This document shows, one piece after another, positions 26,461 through 35,555 of a stretch of 64,000 nt of DNA. Each line of letters begins with the position of its first letter. Position 1 is the stretch's first letter. A program made the translations under genes and the position numbers. The notes beneath the pieces were generated by a model. It ran no database searches. It was not told the DNA's origin and saw only the letters and a list, made by a program, of their open reading frames with translations. Source of the DNA: Mycolicibacterium rhodesiae (GTDB taxonomy: Bacteria; Actinomycetota; Actinomycetes; Mycobacteriales; Mycobacteriaceae); assembly GCF_002086695.1 (NCBI RefSeq), contig NZ_MVIH01000001.1, positions 62,001 to 126,000 on the forward strand, read 5' to 3'.

Positions 26461-27153
26461 ATGTCGAAACCCGCAGCGCGGTGGATGCTTCTCCACGGCA
26501 CGCCGCTTGATCCCCGCGTCTGGGATGCGGTCCGCGCCTACTTGCCTGAAGATTCGGTTGCGCCCGACCTCAACCGACCGCAGCCCGGTGGTCTCCTTCA
26601 ACAGCGCCTCGCCACCGCGGTGTTGGACGACGAGCCCGACGGGCCGCTGATCGTGGTCGGGCACTCCCTCGGTGGCCAGGTGGCCCTGGAAATGGCTCTG
26701 CTGGCGCCGCAACGAGTTCGCCGATTGATCCTGGTCTGCACTCGCGATATTCCGGTGCCCGAATTTCGCAGTGCGGCAGAGGCATTGCGCGCGGGAAAGG
26801 AACTCGACATCGCGGCCACCATCGCACGCTGGTTCACCGCATCCGAGATCGCCGACAGGGGCCCGGTGGTCCGAGACGTTCGCCGCCGCCTGACAACGGT
26901 GTCACCGTCGGCTTACGCGACGACCTTGGAAGCGCTGGCAACCTACGATCGCCGGGCAGAGCTTGCGCAGATTCAGTCGCCGGCAGTGCTGCTCTGCGGC
27001 CGACTGGATCTTGGGTGCACCCCCGAGGTGATGTCGGCACTGGCGGCTGACCTGCCCGAGGCCCGTCTTCAGATCGTCGACGGGTGGGCCCACATGTCTC
27101 CGTTCGTCCAGCCCGCCGACTTCGCGGAGCGGTTGCTGAACGCTGCGGAATGA
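26461..27153 (+). CDS. Alpha/beta hydrolase
   Basis: 230 residues. Motifs: MLLHGTPLDPRVWDAV (oxyanion hole), nucleophile elbow IVVGHSLGGQVALEMALLAP with Ser near 71, acid region LLCGRLDLGCTPEVM and catalytic His in DGWAHMSPFVQP. The size and compactness fit a small esterase of the MhpC-like group. ATG 26461; the segment 26300-26460 holds no gene. It ends 55 bases before the PGRS-GH5 gene on the same strand, which has its own promoter. Substrate unknown. Confidence 0.88.
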   Translation: MSKPAARWMLLHGTPLDPRVWDAVRAYLPEDSVAPDLNRPQPGGLLQQRLATAVLDDEPDGPLIVVGHSLGGQVALEMALLAPQRVRRLILVCTRDIPVPEFRSAAEALRAGKELDIAATIARWFTASEIADRGPVVRDVRRRLTTVSPSAYATTLEALATYDRRAELAQIQSPAVLLCGRLDLGCTPEVMSALAADLPEARLQIVDGWAHMSPFVQPADFAERLLNAAE

Positions 27154-27195
27154 GGCAGTGGCGGCAAATCGACTCCGCTGCTGCGCCAGGTCCCG

Positions 27196-27201
27196 TATAC
27201 A
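27196..27201 (+). promoter_or_regulatory. -10 box of the PGRS-GH5 gene
   Basis: TATACA ends 7 bases before ATG 27209. This places the transcript start at or beside the A of the start codon, so the mRNA is probably leaderless, as many mycobacterial transcripts are. No Shine-Dalgarno sequence precedes the ATG, which agrees. Confidence 0.5.
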
Positions 27202-27208
27202 CAGATGC

Positions 27209-29716
27209 ATGAAAGCGTCTGCTCATATCGGTCGAGTCGGTGGTCTGGCGATCGCGCTGGGTATCGGTGCGGCACTGGCCTCGTCGACGGCGGTCGCATG
27301 GGCGGACGCCGACGACTCCGGCAGCACGCACCCGGCGGCCTCTTCGGCGCGTGGCCATGCGGCCGGTCCGAATGCGCCGCGAGCAACCAAAACAGCGCCC
27401 AAATCGGTGCCCAAACGGCCCACTCCCACGCAGAAGGTGGAATCCACGGCGGCGAAATCGACCGTCCGGCCCGCCGCTGATTCCAAGAAGTCGATCAACT
27501 CCGCGGAACTTGCCCTGGCCACCGTGGTCGGCGCGTTGGAAACCTCAGCTACCCAAAGCAGGTCTGCCCGGGCGGTGGCCGCGGAACCGACCGCAGCCGC
27601 CTCCACGATGACGAACTCCTCCGCCGTGGCGCACATTTCGGCGCCACCGAACTTGACCGAGGTATTTCAGCAGCTGGTCTACACCCCGCTGCACGTGGTC
27701 GTGCAGGCCTGGATCGCCAGTGAGATCGGCAGGCAGGTCGATCACTTCGTCAACTCCGCTGCTGGGTCCTACGTAATCGGCAACGGCGTAGACGGGACCG
27801 AGGCCAACCACAACGGCGGCGCGGGCGGGTGGCTTCTCGGCGACGGCGGCGCCGGATGGAACAGCACCGAGGCAGGTGTGTCGGGCGGTGCAGGTGGTCG
27901 AGCCGGCGTACTGGGCAACGGCGGAGCCGGTGGAACCGGCGGGGCGGGGGCTGACGGCGGTGCGGGCGGTGCCGGCGGCCTGCTGATGGGGATCGGCGGC
28001 GCAGGCGGTAACGCCGGCGCCGCTGTCGTCGGCGCTGCCGGAGGGCGCGGGGGTGCCGGCGGCGACGCAACCGGCCTGATCTTCGGTGTCGGCGGACACG
28101 GCGGCGTCGGCGGTGACGGTACCGACGGCGGACGAGGCGGTAACGGCGGCAACGGCGCGACGTTCCTGGGCAGCGGTGGCGACGGAGGCAACGCGGGTAA
28201 GAGCGATGTGGGTGGAGCTTCCGTAGGTTTGCCGGCGCTCGGCGGTGCCGGCGGCTCGGCCGGCTGGCTCGGAAACCATGGCGCCGTAGGCAACTCGGGT
28301 GTACAAGCCGCGGCTGCGCCCGCCACCGGATCGGTACCGCCGCTGTCGCAGATCGGTACCTGGCTCACCAACGGTGCCGGGCAGGCCGTCCTCCTGCATG
28401 GTGTCAACGAGGTCTACAAGCTTGCACCGTACGAACCGTCCGCCAGCGGGTTCGATGAGCAGGACGCACAGTTCCTGGCCGACAACGGGTTCAATGTGGT
28501 GCGGCTGGGCGTTATCTGGGCCGGTGTGGAGCCGCAGCCGGGAGTGATCAACACCGCCTACCTGGACTCGATCAAAGCCACGGTGCAGATGCTGGCCGAC
28601 CACGGTATCTACACCGTCATCGACATGCACCAAGACCTCTACAGCGGCAGCTTCTACGGCGAGGGTGCTCCGGAATGGGCCTCCGACGGCGGGGGACGGC
28701 CCAACAAGAACTCCGGATTCCCGGGAAACTATTACGTCAATGGCGCCCTCGGCCATGCCTGGGATGCGTTCTGGGGCAACGCTGATGCGCCGAACAATAT
28801 TGGGCTGCTGGACAATTACGCGCTGAGCTGGCAGCACGTCGCCAGCTATTTCGCGGGAAACTCCGCGGTCATCGGCTACGACATCATGAACGAGCCGTTC
28901 CCTGGCTCGAACTATCCGGTCGCGCTGCTCGGTGGCTCGTTCTTCGTCACGCAACAACTGACTCCGATGTACAACCAGGTCGCTGCCGCGATCCGCTCGG
29001 TTGACGGCACGACACCGCTCTACCTGGAGCCGCCCAACCCCGCGGTGACCGAAGTCCCGACCCTGCTCGGCATCCCCATTGCACTGCTCGGCCGCGTCGC
29101 TGACCCGAACTACGTCCTGGCGTTCCACAACTACTGCGGCCCAATCGGCGGTGCGCTGTGTACCAAGATCGCCAATACTCTTGCGGTACAGGCCGAGAAC
29201 TACTCCAAGCGGCACAAGGTCCCGGCGATGATGAACGAATTCGGCGCCACCAGCGACATCGCCACGCTCACCAAGGAGATGCGCTCCGGCGATCGCTACT
29301 TCATGAGCTGGGCTGAATGGGCCTACACCGGAGCCGGCGACATCACCGGGTCGCCGGATGTCGAGGGTCTGGTGTACGACCCGACCAAGCCGCCGGTCGG
29401 CGACAATGTGAACACCGGCAATCTATTGACCTTGGCATCGCCCTACCCGCAGCTGGTGTCGGGCACACCGAAGTCGTGGTCGTTCACCAACGGCACCTTC
29501 ACGTTTGGCTATTCCACCGCCAAGGTCGACGGGTCCGGACAGTTCGCCGACGGTTCCCTGACCACGATCTCGGTGCCAGCGGTGGAGTTCCCGAACGGAT
29601 ACCAGGTCACCGTCACCGGCGGCCAGGTCGTTTCGGCGGCCAACGCCGCCCAACTCGTGGTCGCATCCGATTCCGGTGCGACCACGGTCAACGTCGTGGT
29701 GAGCCCCGCCCCGTGA
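27209..29716 (+). CDS. Secreted PGRS-GH5 glycoside hydrolase (endoglycoceramidase-like)
   Basis: 835 residues from ATG 27209; the frame opens at 27158 but the extra residues lack signal-peptide character. A signal peptide ends near AVAWADA. A Thr/Ala/Pro/Lys-rich linker follows, then a short helical segment (TEVFQQLVYTPLHVVVQAWIASEIG). A PGRS repeat covers about 190-367 and a GH5 barrel starts near 380. Catalytic acid/base Glu562 lies in YDIMNEPFPGS and nucleophile Glu677 in PAMMNEFGATSD. VIDMHQDLYSGSFYG and the C-terminal beta-sandwich (VSGTPKSWSFTNGTFTFGYS) resemble endoglycoceramidases/steryl glucosidases of GH5. It probably cleaves a glycolipid or glycan outside the cell. The fusion of a PGRS scaffold to an enzyme is notable. 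Confidence 0.88.
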   Translation: MKASAHIGRVGGLAIALGIGAALASSTAVAWADADDSGSTHPAASSARGHAAGPNAPRATKTAPKSVPKRPTPTQKVESTAAKSTVRPAADSKKSINSAELALATVVGALETSATQSRSARAVAAEPTAAASTMTNSSAVAHISAPPNLTEVFQQLVYTPLHVVVQAWIASEIGRQVDHFVNSAAGSYVIGNGVDGTEANHNGGAGGWLLGDGGAGWNSTEAGVSGGAGGRAGVLGNGGAGGTGGAGADGGAGGAGGLLMGIGGAGGNAGAAVVGAAGGRGGAGGDATGLIFGVGGHGGVGGDGTDGGRGGNGGNGATFLGSGGDGGNAGKSDVGGASVGLPALGGAGGSAGWLGNHGAVGNSGVQAAAAPATGSVPPLSQIGTWLTNGAGQAVLLHGVNEVYKLAPYEPSASGFDEQDAQFLADNGFNVVRLGVIWAGVEPQPGVINTAYLDSIKATVQMLADHGIYTVIDMHQDLYSGSFYGEGAPEWASDGGGRPNKNSGFPGNYYVNGALGHAWDAFWGNADAPNNIGLLDNYALSWQHVASYFAGNSAVIGYDIMNEPFPGSNYPVALLGGSFFVTQQLTPMYNQVAAAIRSVDGTTPLYLEPPNPAVTEVPTLLGIPIALLGRVADPNYVLAFHNYCGPIGGALCTKIANTLAVQAENYSKRHKVPAMMNEFGATSDIATLTKEMRSGDRYFMSWAEWAYTGAGDITGSPDVEGLVYDPTKPPVGDNVNTGNLLTLASPYPQLVSGTPKSWSFTNGTFTFGYSTAKVDGSGQFADGSLTTISVPAVEFPNGYQVTVTGGQVVSAANAAQLVVASDSGATTVNVVVSPAP

Positions 29717-29728
29717 GCAGCACGTGCG

Positions 29729-31156
29729 TCATCCAGCGATACCGGACAGCATCACCCCGGCCGGATCGTACGTGTGTCGGATGGCGTTGAACCGCTGCAG
29801 GTTCGGCCCGAGGTATCGCGCGAGCGGATCGCCGCTCTCGGGGTAGTTGATGTAGCCGCCCACCGACGCCGACCCCAACGCCCGGTGCGCGGCGGTGAGC
29901 CAGTCTGTTGCCGCATCGGAGAGGGCCTCGGTGTACCACTGGACGGATGCCGCCTGTCGACGCCACGGGAAGGCGCTTGCCGCCGGATCCACATCGCCGA
30001 CGGCGCCGGACAGCGACTCCACGACCGCCGTCGCCGAACCCGCGCCGCCCGGCCACGATGCCATCGCGGTGACAATGGACTCTGCTGCCGTCGAGGTCAT
30101 TTCGCCGATGATGTCGGAGCCGGCGACAAATGCGCGTGGCACTCGGGCGGAGTCACCGCCTTCGAAGTAGTGCACGAAGTCCATCCGGTCGAGCGTGCGG
30201 GTTCGGGTCGACGACGCCGACAACCCGGCCGCGGCAAGCATGTCGCCGGCGACTGCGGGCCCGTGTCCCGGCGGAGTAGCCAGGATCACCGTGCATCGGC
30301 CAGGGCCGTCCCCGACGGTGATGTTGACCATCCCCCAGATGTCGCGATCGGCCGCCTGCTGCCACTGCTGCCAACCGGCTATCACCGCGGCGGCGGCGTC
30401 CATCGGGAAGGCGACGGTGACCACGTCGCGATCGGTGCTGGGGAAGGTGCGGAACGTCATCGAGGTCACCACACCCAGATTGCCGCCCCCGCCACCGCGC
30501 AGCGCCCAGAACACGTCCGGATGATCGTCGGCGGACGCGGACAGGATCTCGCCGCTCGGCAGTACCAACTCCGCGGATACGAGCGCGTCGCACGTCAGCC
30601 CGTGCAGGCGGGCGTCCGAGCCCAGACCGCCACCGAGCGTCAATCCCGCGACGGCGACCGTCGGACAGCTGCCGGAGGGGATCAAACGGCTGCGAGGTGC
30701 GAGTGCGGTCTGAACGGAATCCAGGTCGGTCGCGGGGGACACCGTCATCATGTCGCCGCCGGCGTCGACGCCACCGGGCAGTCGGCGCAGATCGATCACC
30801 AAGGTGGCAGGCAGCGACGACGCACCGATGTAGGAGTGCCCGCCGCTACGCACACTCACCCCGATGTGGTTGCTCGACGCGAACTCCGCTGCCTTCTGCA
30901 CGTCCGCGACGGAGACAGCCGCCAGGACCGCCGCCGGGACAGACCCGTCGAAGCGTGAATTGAAGGTGTCCTTCGCCGCCGCGTACTGCGGGTCGGAAGG
31001 CAGGAACAGTGGGCCATCGAGCCGGCCGCGCAGGCCTGCCCAGTCCGGCGGGCCGGGACTCGACACCGCGCGGGGTGTGCCGGTGCGGCACGCGCCCAGT
31101 AGGGCTGCGCCCGCGAGCCCGCCCACTGCCCGCCGGACGAACTCCTGGCGGGACAT
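29729..31156 (-). CDS. FAD-linked oxidoreductase (berberine-bridge type), predicted lipoprotein
   Basis: 475 residues from ATG 31156; a GTG at 31168 would add four residues. The N-terminus MSRQEFVRRAVGGLAGAALLGACR has a basic region and a lipobox (LLGAC), with an imperfect twin-arginine motif. The FAD_binding_4 domain holds SVRSGGHSYIG, whose His is the usual covalent FAD site, and GLTCDALVSAELVLPSGE, whose Cys fits the second link of bicovalent enzymes. The C-terminal BBE motif GYINYPESGD is present. Such enzymes oxidise sugars or alkaloid-like substrates with O2. It should be anchored outside the inner membrane. Convergent with the PGRS-GH5 gene, so an oligosaccharide oxidase role is conceivable. 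Confidence 0.9.
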   Translation of the reverse strand: MSRQEFVRRAVGGLAGAALLGACRTGTPRAVSSPGPPDWAGLRGRLDGPLFLPSDPQYAAAKDTFNSRFDGSVPAAVLAAVSVADVQKAAEFASSNHIGVSVRSGGHSYIGASSLPATLVIDLRRLPGGVDAGGDMMTVSPATDLDSVQTALAPRSRLIPSGSCPTVAVAGLTLGGGLGSDARLHGLTCDALVSAELVLPSGEILSASADDHPDVFWALRGGGGGNLGVVTSMTFRTFPSTDRDVVTVAFPMDAAAAVIAGWQQWQQAADRDIWGMVNITVGDGPGRCTVILATPPGHGPAVAGDMLAAAGLSASSTRTRTLDRMDFVHYFEGGDSARVPRAFVAGSDIIGEMTSTAAESIVTAMASWPGGAGSATAVVESLSGAVGDVDPAASAFPWRRQAASVQWYTEALSDAATDWLTAAHRALGSASVGGYINYPESGDPLARYLGPNLQRFNAIRHTYDPAGVMLSGIAG

Positions 31157-31184
31157 CTGCCCCGACACAGGGGCAATGCTAGTG

Positions 31185-31607
31185 CTACTCCAGTACGAAA
31201 ACCGGGATCAGGCGATCGGTCTTGGTCTGGTATTCGGCGTACGGCGGGTACGCCTCGACGGCCAGCTTCCACCAGTGTTCGCGCTCTTCGCCGGAAACCT
31301 CGCGAGCGGTCAGCGTCACGGTCGTTTCGCCATCCTGGGCGGTCACCGTGGGATTGGCCTTGACGTTGAAGTACCAGGACGGGTGCGCCGGGTCACCGCC
31401 CTTGGAGGCGACCATCGCGTACTTGCCGTTCTCCTCGACGCGCATCAGCGGTACGTAGCGCTTCTTGCCGGACTTGGCTCCGGTGGTGGTGAACAGGACG
31501 ACCGGGCGGTCCATGATGTGGACTCCGTCGGTGGTGCCTTGCTTCAGAATCTGTTCGGTCTGCTCCCGCACCCAATCAGTGGGGCTCAACTCCGCGTTCT
31601 CAGTCAT
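31185..31607 (-). CDS. Deazaflavin (F420)-dependent nitroreductase family protein
   Basis: 140 residues, the size of Ddn-family proteins. Motifs: VVLFTTTGAKSGKKRYVPLMRVEENGKYAMVASKGGDPAHPSWYFNVKANP, with the GAKSGKxR F420-phosphate loop and the PxWYxN segment. The C-terminus (HWWKLAVEAYPPYAEYQTKTDRLIPVFVLE) is standard. These enzymes use F420H2 to reduce quinones or nitro compounds; Ddn activates pretomanid. It lies 28 bases upstream of the FAD lipoprotein gene in the same direction and may be co-transcribed. Physiological substrate unknown. Confidence 0.93.
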   Translation of the reverse strand: MTENAELSPTDWVREQTEQILKQGTTDGVHIMDRPVVLFTTTGAKSGKKRYVPLMRVEENGKYAMVASKGGDPAHPSWYFNVKANPTVTAQDGETTVTLTAREVSGEEREHWWKLAVEAYPPYAEYQTKTDRLIPVFVLE

Positions 31608-31691
31608 GGACCGCTCAACTCCTCTCGTGTTTCGACTATTCCCTCATCTTGGGCGCGGTAACCGGTGCTGTGCGCCGGAAACCGCGCCGGA

Positions 31692-32510
31692 TCACGACGG
31701 CGGGCCGGTGCAATAGGTCCTCGGCGGCATGGTCCAGATGCGTTGTTTCGTGCCAGGTGGGCACAGATCGAAATCGGCGGCGTCTGCGCGCTTGACCACT
31801 CTGAAGTCGGCGGAGCTGTCGCTGCAGGCGGCGGGTTCGAGAGTGTTGCCGCGGTTGGGGTGGTCGGCGGTCGGGGTGCCTTGGATCGCCGCGTAGCACT
31901 GGCCGGTCTGGAGGTTGGGCAGGAAGCACACGGCGTACGCGTCGTTGGTCCAGCGCGCGAAGTCGGTGTCGGCCCGCTTGCCGTCCGGGCATTTCGCATC
32001 CTGCACGCCGGCGCTGACGACTTCGAAGACGCCCCGGGGGTCGTCGCAGCTAATGATGTCCTTGGTGCCGATAGCCCCCGAGCCGAGCGCCTCGCCGGTG
32101 ATGCATTGACCGATCTTGACTGGGGGAGCGAACTTTTCAGCTGCTGTGTGCTCACCGGCCGAGTCGGCCACCCTGCCGACTGCGCCCGCGAGACCGACGG
32201 CGATGAGGATGGCGCCCGCGGTGATCAGGCCGCGGCCCGCGGTCGACCGCTGCGGCGGCATCGGTGGGTAGCCAGGCGGTGGGTAGCCAGGCGGTGGGTA
32301 GCCCGGTGGTCCGTAACCCGGCGGTGGGGGATAGCCGCCAGGGTAGGGCGGCTGCATGCGGCGGGCCTTGGACCGATCACGCAGACCGAGGACCAGCAGC
32401 AGCACTCCGACCGCAGGGATCAGCAGCGTGAACATAAGTTCGCCGATAAGCAAAAATGGCTTGCCGTCGGCAAGCAGCGCAGTGGAGGCCGAGTAGCTGA
32501 ACAGGGTCAC
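31692..32510 (-). CDS. LppU-type membrane protein with Pro-Gly-Tyr repeats
   Basis: 272 residues from GTG 32510. A first membrane segment (LIGELMFTLLIPAVGVLLLVLGL) is followed by a cytosolic Pro/Gly/Tyr-rich stretch (GYPPPGYPP repeats). A second segment (LITAGAILIAVGLAGAVG) follows, then an external domain with Cys residues (IGQCITGEAL, SCDDPRG, AKCPDGK, AVCFLPNLQTGQCYA, PAACSDSSADFRVV) typical of the LppU/SCO3897 family. The paired cysteines suggest disulfide bonds outside the cell. Function unknown. Three 15-bp units encode the PGYPP repeats (32266-32310). Confidence 0.75.
   Translation of the reverse strand: MTLFSYSASTALLADGKPFLLIGELMFTLLIPAVGVLLLVLGLRDRSKARRMQPPYPGGYPPPPGYGPPGYPPPGYPPPGYPPMPPQRSTAGRGLITAGAILIAVGLAGAVGRVADSAGEHTAAEKFAPPVKIGQCITGEALGSGAIGTKDIISCDDPRGVFEVVSAGVQDAKCPDGKRADTDFARWTNDAYAVCFLPNLQTGQCYAAIQGTPTADHPNRGNTLEPAACSDSSADFRVVKRADAADFDLCPPGTKQRIWTMPPRTYCTGPPS
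32266..32310 (-). repeat. Three tandem 15-bp units in the LppU-type gene
   Basis: GGGTAGCCAGGCGGT occurs twice and GGGTAGCCCGGTGGT once, end to end, encoding PPGYP repeats. Near-identical copies suggest recent slippage, so the copy number may vary between strains. Confidence 0.8.
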
Positions 32511-32550
32511 TGGTCGTTGACTCTAGCCCCCATCGCATTAGCCTGCGGGA

Positions 32551-33498
32551 ATGACCGTTGATACCGCGCGCGTGCAAGTGGCAGTACTCGACGACTACCA
32601 GAACGTGGCGTTGACCATGACCGATTGGTCCGCGGTGTCCGGCCGCGCCGACGTCACGGTGTTCAACGACCACGTGTCCGATCCCGACGAACTCGTCGCG
32701 CGTCTGGTCCCATTCGACGTCATCTTCGTCATGAGGGAGCGAACCCCGTTGCCGCGCAGCATCATCGAACGCCTGCCGAATCTGAAGATGATCGCCTCGA
32801 CGGGCCCGTTCAACGCGTCCATCGACATGGCGGCCGCCGCTGACCATGGCATCCATGTCGGGACCACGGGCGGCACCGTGGCATCGACAGTCGAACTGAC
32901 GTGGGCCCTGATCCTGGCCGGCGCGCGGGATCTGGTCACCGAGGCGCGGTCGGTGCGCGACGGCGGATGGCAGACCGGGGTCGGCCGCGAACTGTCCGGC
33001 CGGGTCCTCGGCATCCTCGGGTTGGGCCGCATCGGTGCCCGCGTCGCCCGCATCGGCGAGGCGTTCGGCATGGACGTCATCGCCTGGAGTCAGAACCTCA
33101 CCCCGGAGGCGGCCGCCGAGGCCGGGGCGACCTACGTCGACAAGGACGAGCTGTTCAGCAGGTCCGATGTCCTGACCATCCACATGAAGCTCAGCGAGCG
33201 TTCCACCGGCCTTGTCGGCGCGGCCGAGCTGGCGCGGATGAAGCCAACAGCGTTGCTGGTCAACACCTCTCGTGGTCCGATCATCGACGAGGCGGCGTTG
33301 GTGGACGCGCTGCGGTCCACCACCCTGAAGGCCGCGCTCGACGTCTTCGACACCGAGCCGCTGCCGCACGGGCATCCGCTGCGCACCCTCGGCAACGTGA
33401 TCGCCACCCCGCACATCGGTTACGTCGCCGACCGCCCGTACCGCATCTTCTTCCGCGACGCGGTCGCCGCTATCGCGGAGTGGCTCGACCGCCGCTGA
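32551..33498 (+). CDS. D-2-hydroxyacid dehydrogenase
   Basis: 315 residues. Rossmann loop GLGRIGARVARIG near 155, TSRGPIIDEAALVDAL with the substrate-binding Arg, catalytic Glu in DTEPLPHGHPL and catalytic His in TPHIGYVADRPY. NAD(P)H-dependent interconversion of 2-oxo and D-2-hydroxy acids, related to glyoxylate/hydroxypyruvate reductases and SerA. It ends base-to-base against the stop of a convergent amidohydrolase gene. No partner genes indicate the substrate. Confidence 0.95.
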   Translation: MTVDTARVQVAVLDDYQNVALTMTDWSAVSGRADVTVFNDHVSDPDELVARLVPFDVIFVMRERTPLPRSIIERLPNLKMIASTGPFNASIDMAAAADHGIHVGTTGGTVASTVELTWALILAGARDLVTEARSVRDGGWQTGVGRELSGRVLGILGLGRIGARVARIGEAFGMDVIAWSQNLTPEAAAEAGATYVDKDELFSRSDVLTIHMKLSERSTGLVGAAELARMKPTALLVNTSRGPIIDEAALVDALRSTTLKAALDVFDTEPLPHGHPLRTLGNVIATPHIGYVADRPYRIFFRDAVAAIAEWLDRR

Positions 33499-34767
33499 TC
33501 AGTAGGCGTTCGGGTCCTCCTGCACGGCTACCGGCACCGGATGCTGGTAGAGCCGTGACGCGTTCTCCCACGTCACCTTGCGGATGATGTCGTCGGGCAG
33601 CCCGCTGATCTGCTCACGGATGGTGCGCTGAGTGTGCGGCCACGTCGAGTCGCAGTGCGGGTAGTCGGCCTCGAGCAGGATGTTGTCCGCGCCGATGCGG
33701 TCGTACTGGATGAACGAGGACTGGTCCTCGACCGCGCAGAACCGGAAATTGCGGGTGAACACCTCCGCCGGGGTCAGCGTTTCACCCAGCGCCTTCCACG
33801 TCCCGTACATCTCGTGGTAGCTCAGCATGTGGTCGAGGCGGTCCAGCAGTCCCGCCACCCAGCCGATTCCGCCCTCCGACAAGCAAATTCGAAGGTCCGG
33901 GTACCGGGTGCACACACCGGAGTACAGCCAGTCGACCGCCGCGCTGATCGCGTAGGCGAAGAACAGCACACCCGGCACGTCCGGCGGGGCGTCATCAGTG
34001 GTCGACGGCGAGGTTCCCGACGAGCCGATGTGCAGGTTCACCACCGTCCCCGTGTCCGCGCAGGCCGCCATCATCGGCTCCCAATAGCCCGAGTGGATGG
34101 TCGGCAACCCGAGCAGCGCCGGGTTCTCGCTGAACGTCACGGCGTGAAATCCACGTTCGGCGTTCTCGTAGATCATCTGCGCGCCGACGTCGGGGTCGAG
34201 CAGCCACGGCAGCTGGCAGGGGATGATCCGGTCCGGGTAAGCCCCCGCCCAGGCTTCGATGTGCCAGTCGTTCCAGGCCCGCACCGACGCCATCGCCAGG
34301 TCCCGATCGGTGGTCACCTGCTGCAACCGCTGGCCGGCGAAGCCGGGCAGGAAGGACGGGAAGTTCAGCGACGCATAGACGCCGTTGATGTCCATGTCCT
34401 TGACCCGCGCGTGGATATCCCAAGCGCCGCGGCGCATTTCGTCGAACCGGGCCGGCTCGAAGCCGTACTCCGACACCGGTCTGCCGACCACCGCGTTGAA
34501 CCCGACGTTGGGCAGCGACTTGCCGTCGTACATCCAGGTCTGGCCGCCGTCCTCGGTGTCGATCACCCGCGGTGCCCGGTCGGCGAACTTGCTCGGCACC
34601 CGGCCCTCGAAGGTGTCCGGCGGTTCGACGATGTGATCGTCGACTGAGATGACGGTGTAAAACCGTTCTGCACGTTCGGGTTCGGGTAGAAACGTCACCG
34701 TCCGATCGGCGCCGGTCTTGGCGGTGGTGAAGCTCAGATTCGACTGCAAATCCTCGATGGAAGCCAT
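33499..34767 (-). CDS. Amidohydrolase-2 family metal hydrolase/decarboxylase
   Basis: 422 residues from ATG 34767, which has AAGGAACTCC just upstream; the frame continues upstream into the next gene. Motifs: VISVDDHIVEPPDTFEGRVP (metal-binding start), HIGSSGTSP, LSEGGIGWVAGLLDR and EADYPHCDSTWPHTQ (metal-binding Asp). This is the ACMSD-like TIM-barrel family, whose members decarboxylate or hydrolyse aromatic and cyclic acids. Last gene of a leftward operon with GntR, acyl-CoA ligase and class II aldolase genes, so it probably acts in a carboxylic acid degradation route. Confidence 0.9.
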   Translation of the reverse strand: MASIEDLQSNLSFTTAKTGADRTVTFLPEPERAERFYTVISVDDHIVEPPDTFEGRVPSKFADRAPRVIDTEDGGQTWMYDGKSLPNVGFNAVVGRPVSEYGFEPARFDEMRRGAWDIHARVKDMDINGVYASLNFPSFLPGFAGQRLQQVTTDRDLAMASVRAWNDWHIEAWAGAYPDRIIPCQLPWLLDPDVGAQMIYENAERGFHAVTFSENPALLGLPTIHSGYWEPMMAACADTGTVVNLHIGSSGTSPSTTDDAPPDVPGVLFFAYAISAAVDWLYSGVCTRYPDLRICLSEGGIGWVAGLLDRLDHMLSYHEMYGTWKALGETLTPAEVFTRNFRFCAVEDQSSFIQYDRIGADNILLEADYPHCDSTWPHTQRTIREQISGLPDDIIRKVTWENASRLYQHPVPVAVQEDPNAY

Positions 34768-34781
34768 GGCAGGAGTTCCTT

Positions 34782-35555
34782 TCAGTCCAGCACGCCGCGG
34801 TCGGCCTTGATGGTCATCCGAGCCGCCCCGGCCCAGTACACGTCTGCGGCACGTTCGATCAGCGAGGCGCGCATGCCGACCAGGTCGCCGTGATTCATCC
34901 TCGACGGCTCGCGCCCGCTGACCAGCACGTCGTAAGCCAGTCGGCACACCCGCTCGATCGACACCGCCCGGTACACCGCCGCGGCCAGATCATGCCCGGT
35001 GGCGATCACGCCGTGATTGGCCAGGATGATCAGGTTGGCCGACCCGATCTGGCCTGCGAGTTCGGCTGCGCGCCAGGGAGCGTCGATCTCGCCGTCGTAC
35101 TTCTCGACCAGATACATGTCGTCGAGGAACAGTGCCCCGGTCTGGTGGACGAGCTCGGGCAGCATTCCCAGCGCGGCGATGAGGCTGACGTAGTACGGGT
35201 GGTTGTGGATCACCACCCGGGCGTCGGGTCGCTGCCGGTGGATCTCGGTGTGCAGGTGGATGGCCGGGGTGACATCCCAGCGGCCGCGGACCACGTGCGC
35301 GTCCTCGTCGACGACGCAGATGTCGGATGCGGTGAGCTCCTGCCACCACAGTCCCCACGGGTTGACGAACATCTCGGTCTGTCCGTCTGGTTGCCAGGTG
35401 ATGTGGCCGGCCATGTTCTCCGCGAACCCGATGTCGGCGAGGTGGCGGAACGCGATCGCCATCTTCTGCTCGTCGGTGAGGTCGACGCCGATGGGCGGCA
35501 TCGTCGAGGGCGCCCATACTCCAAGGCCGCCCCGGCGCACTTCCGGTGTGCTCAT
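34782..35555 (-). CDS. Class II aldolase/adducin family protein
   Basis: 257 residues. Zn ligands are visible in VVIHNHPYYVSLIAAL (His pair) and LANHGVIATGHDL, and the substrate/metal Glu region in TPAIHLHTEIHRQRP. FAENMAGHITW replaces the usual SGN-type start loop. Members cleave or isomerise hydroxy-acid phosphates or act as decarboxylases. Its ATG overlaps the stop of the upstream ligase gene (ATGA) and it lies 14 bases before the amidohydrolase gene, so it is in the same operon. Substrate unknown. Confidence 0.9.
   Translation of the reverse strand: MSTPEVRRGGLGVWAPSTMPPIGVDLTDEQKMAIAFRHLADIGFAENMAGHITWQPDGQTEMFVNPWGLWWQELTASDICVVDEDAHVVRGRWDVTPAIHLHTEIHRQRPDARVVIHNHPYYVSLIAALGMLPELVHQTGALFLDDMYLVEKYDGEIDAPWRAAELAGQIGSANLIILANHGVIATGHDLAAAVYRAVSIERVCRLAYDVLVSGREPSRMNHGDLVGMRASLIERAADVYWAGAARMTIKADRGVLD

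Noticed and set aside
27545..29215. Minus-strand frame of over 500 codons opposite the PGRS-GH5 gene
   Set aside because: The GH5 frame has a signal peptide and catalytic motifs; the opposite frame has none.
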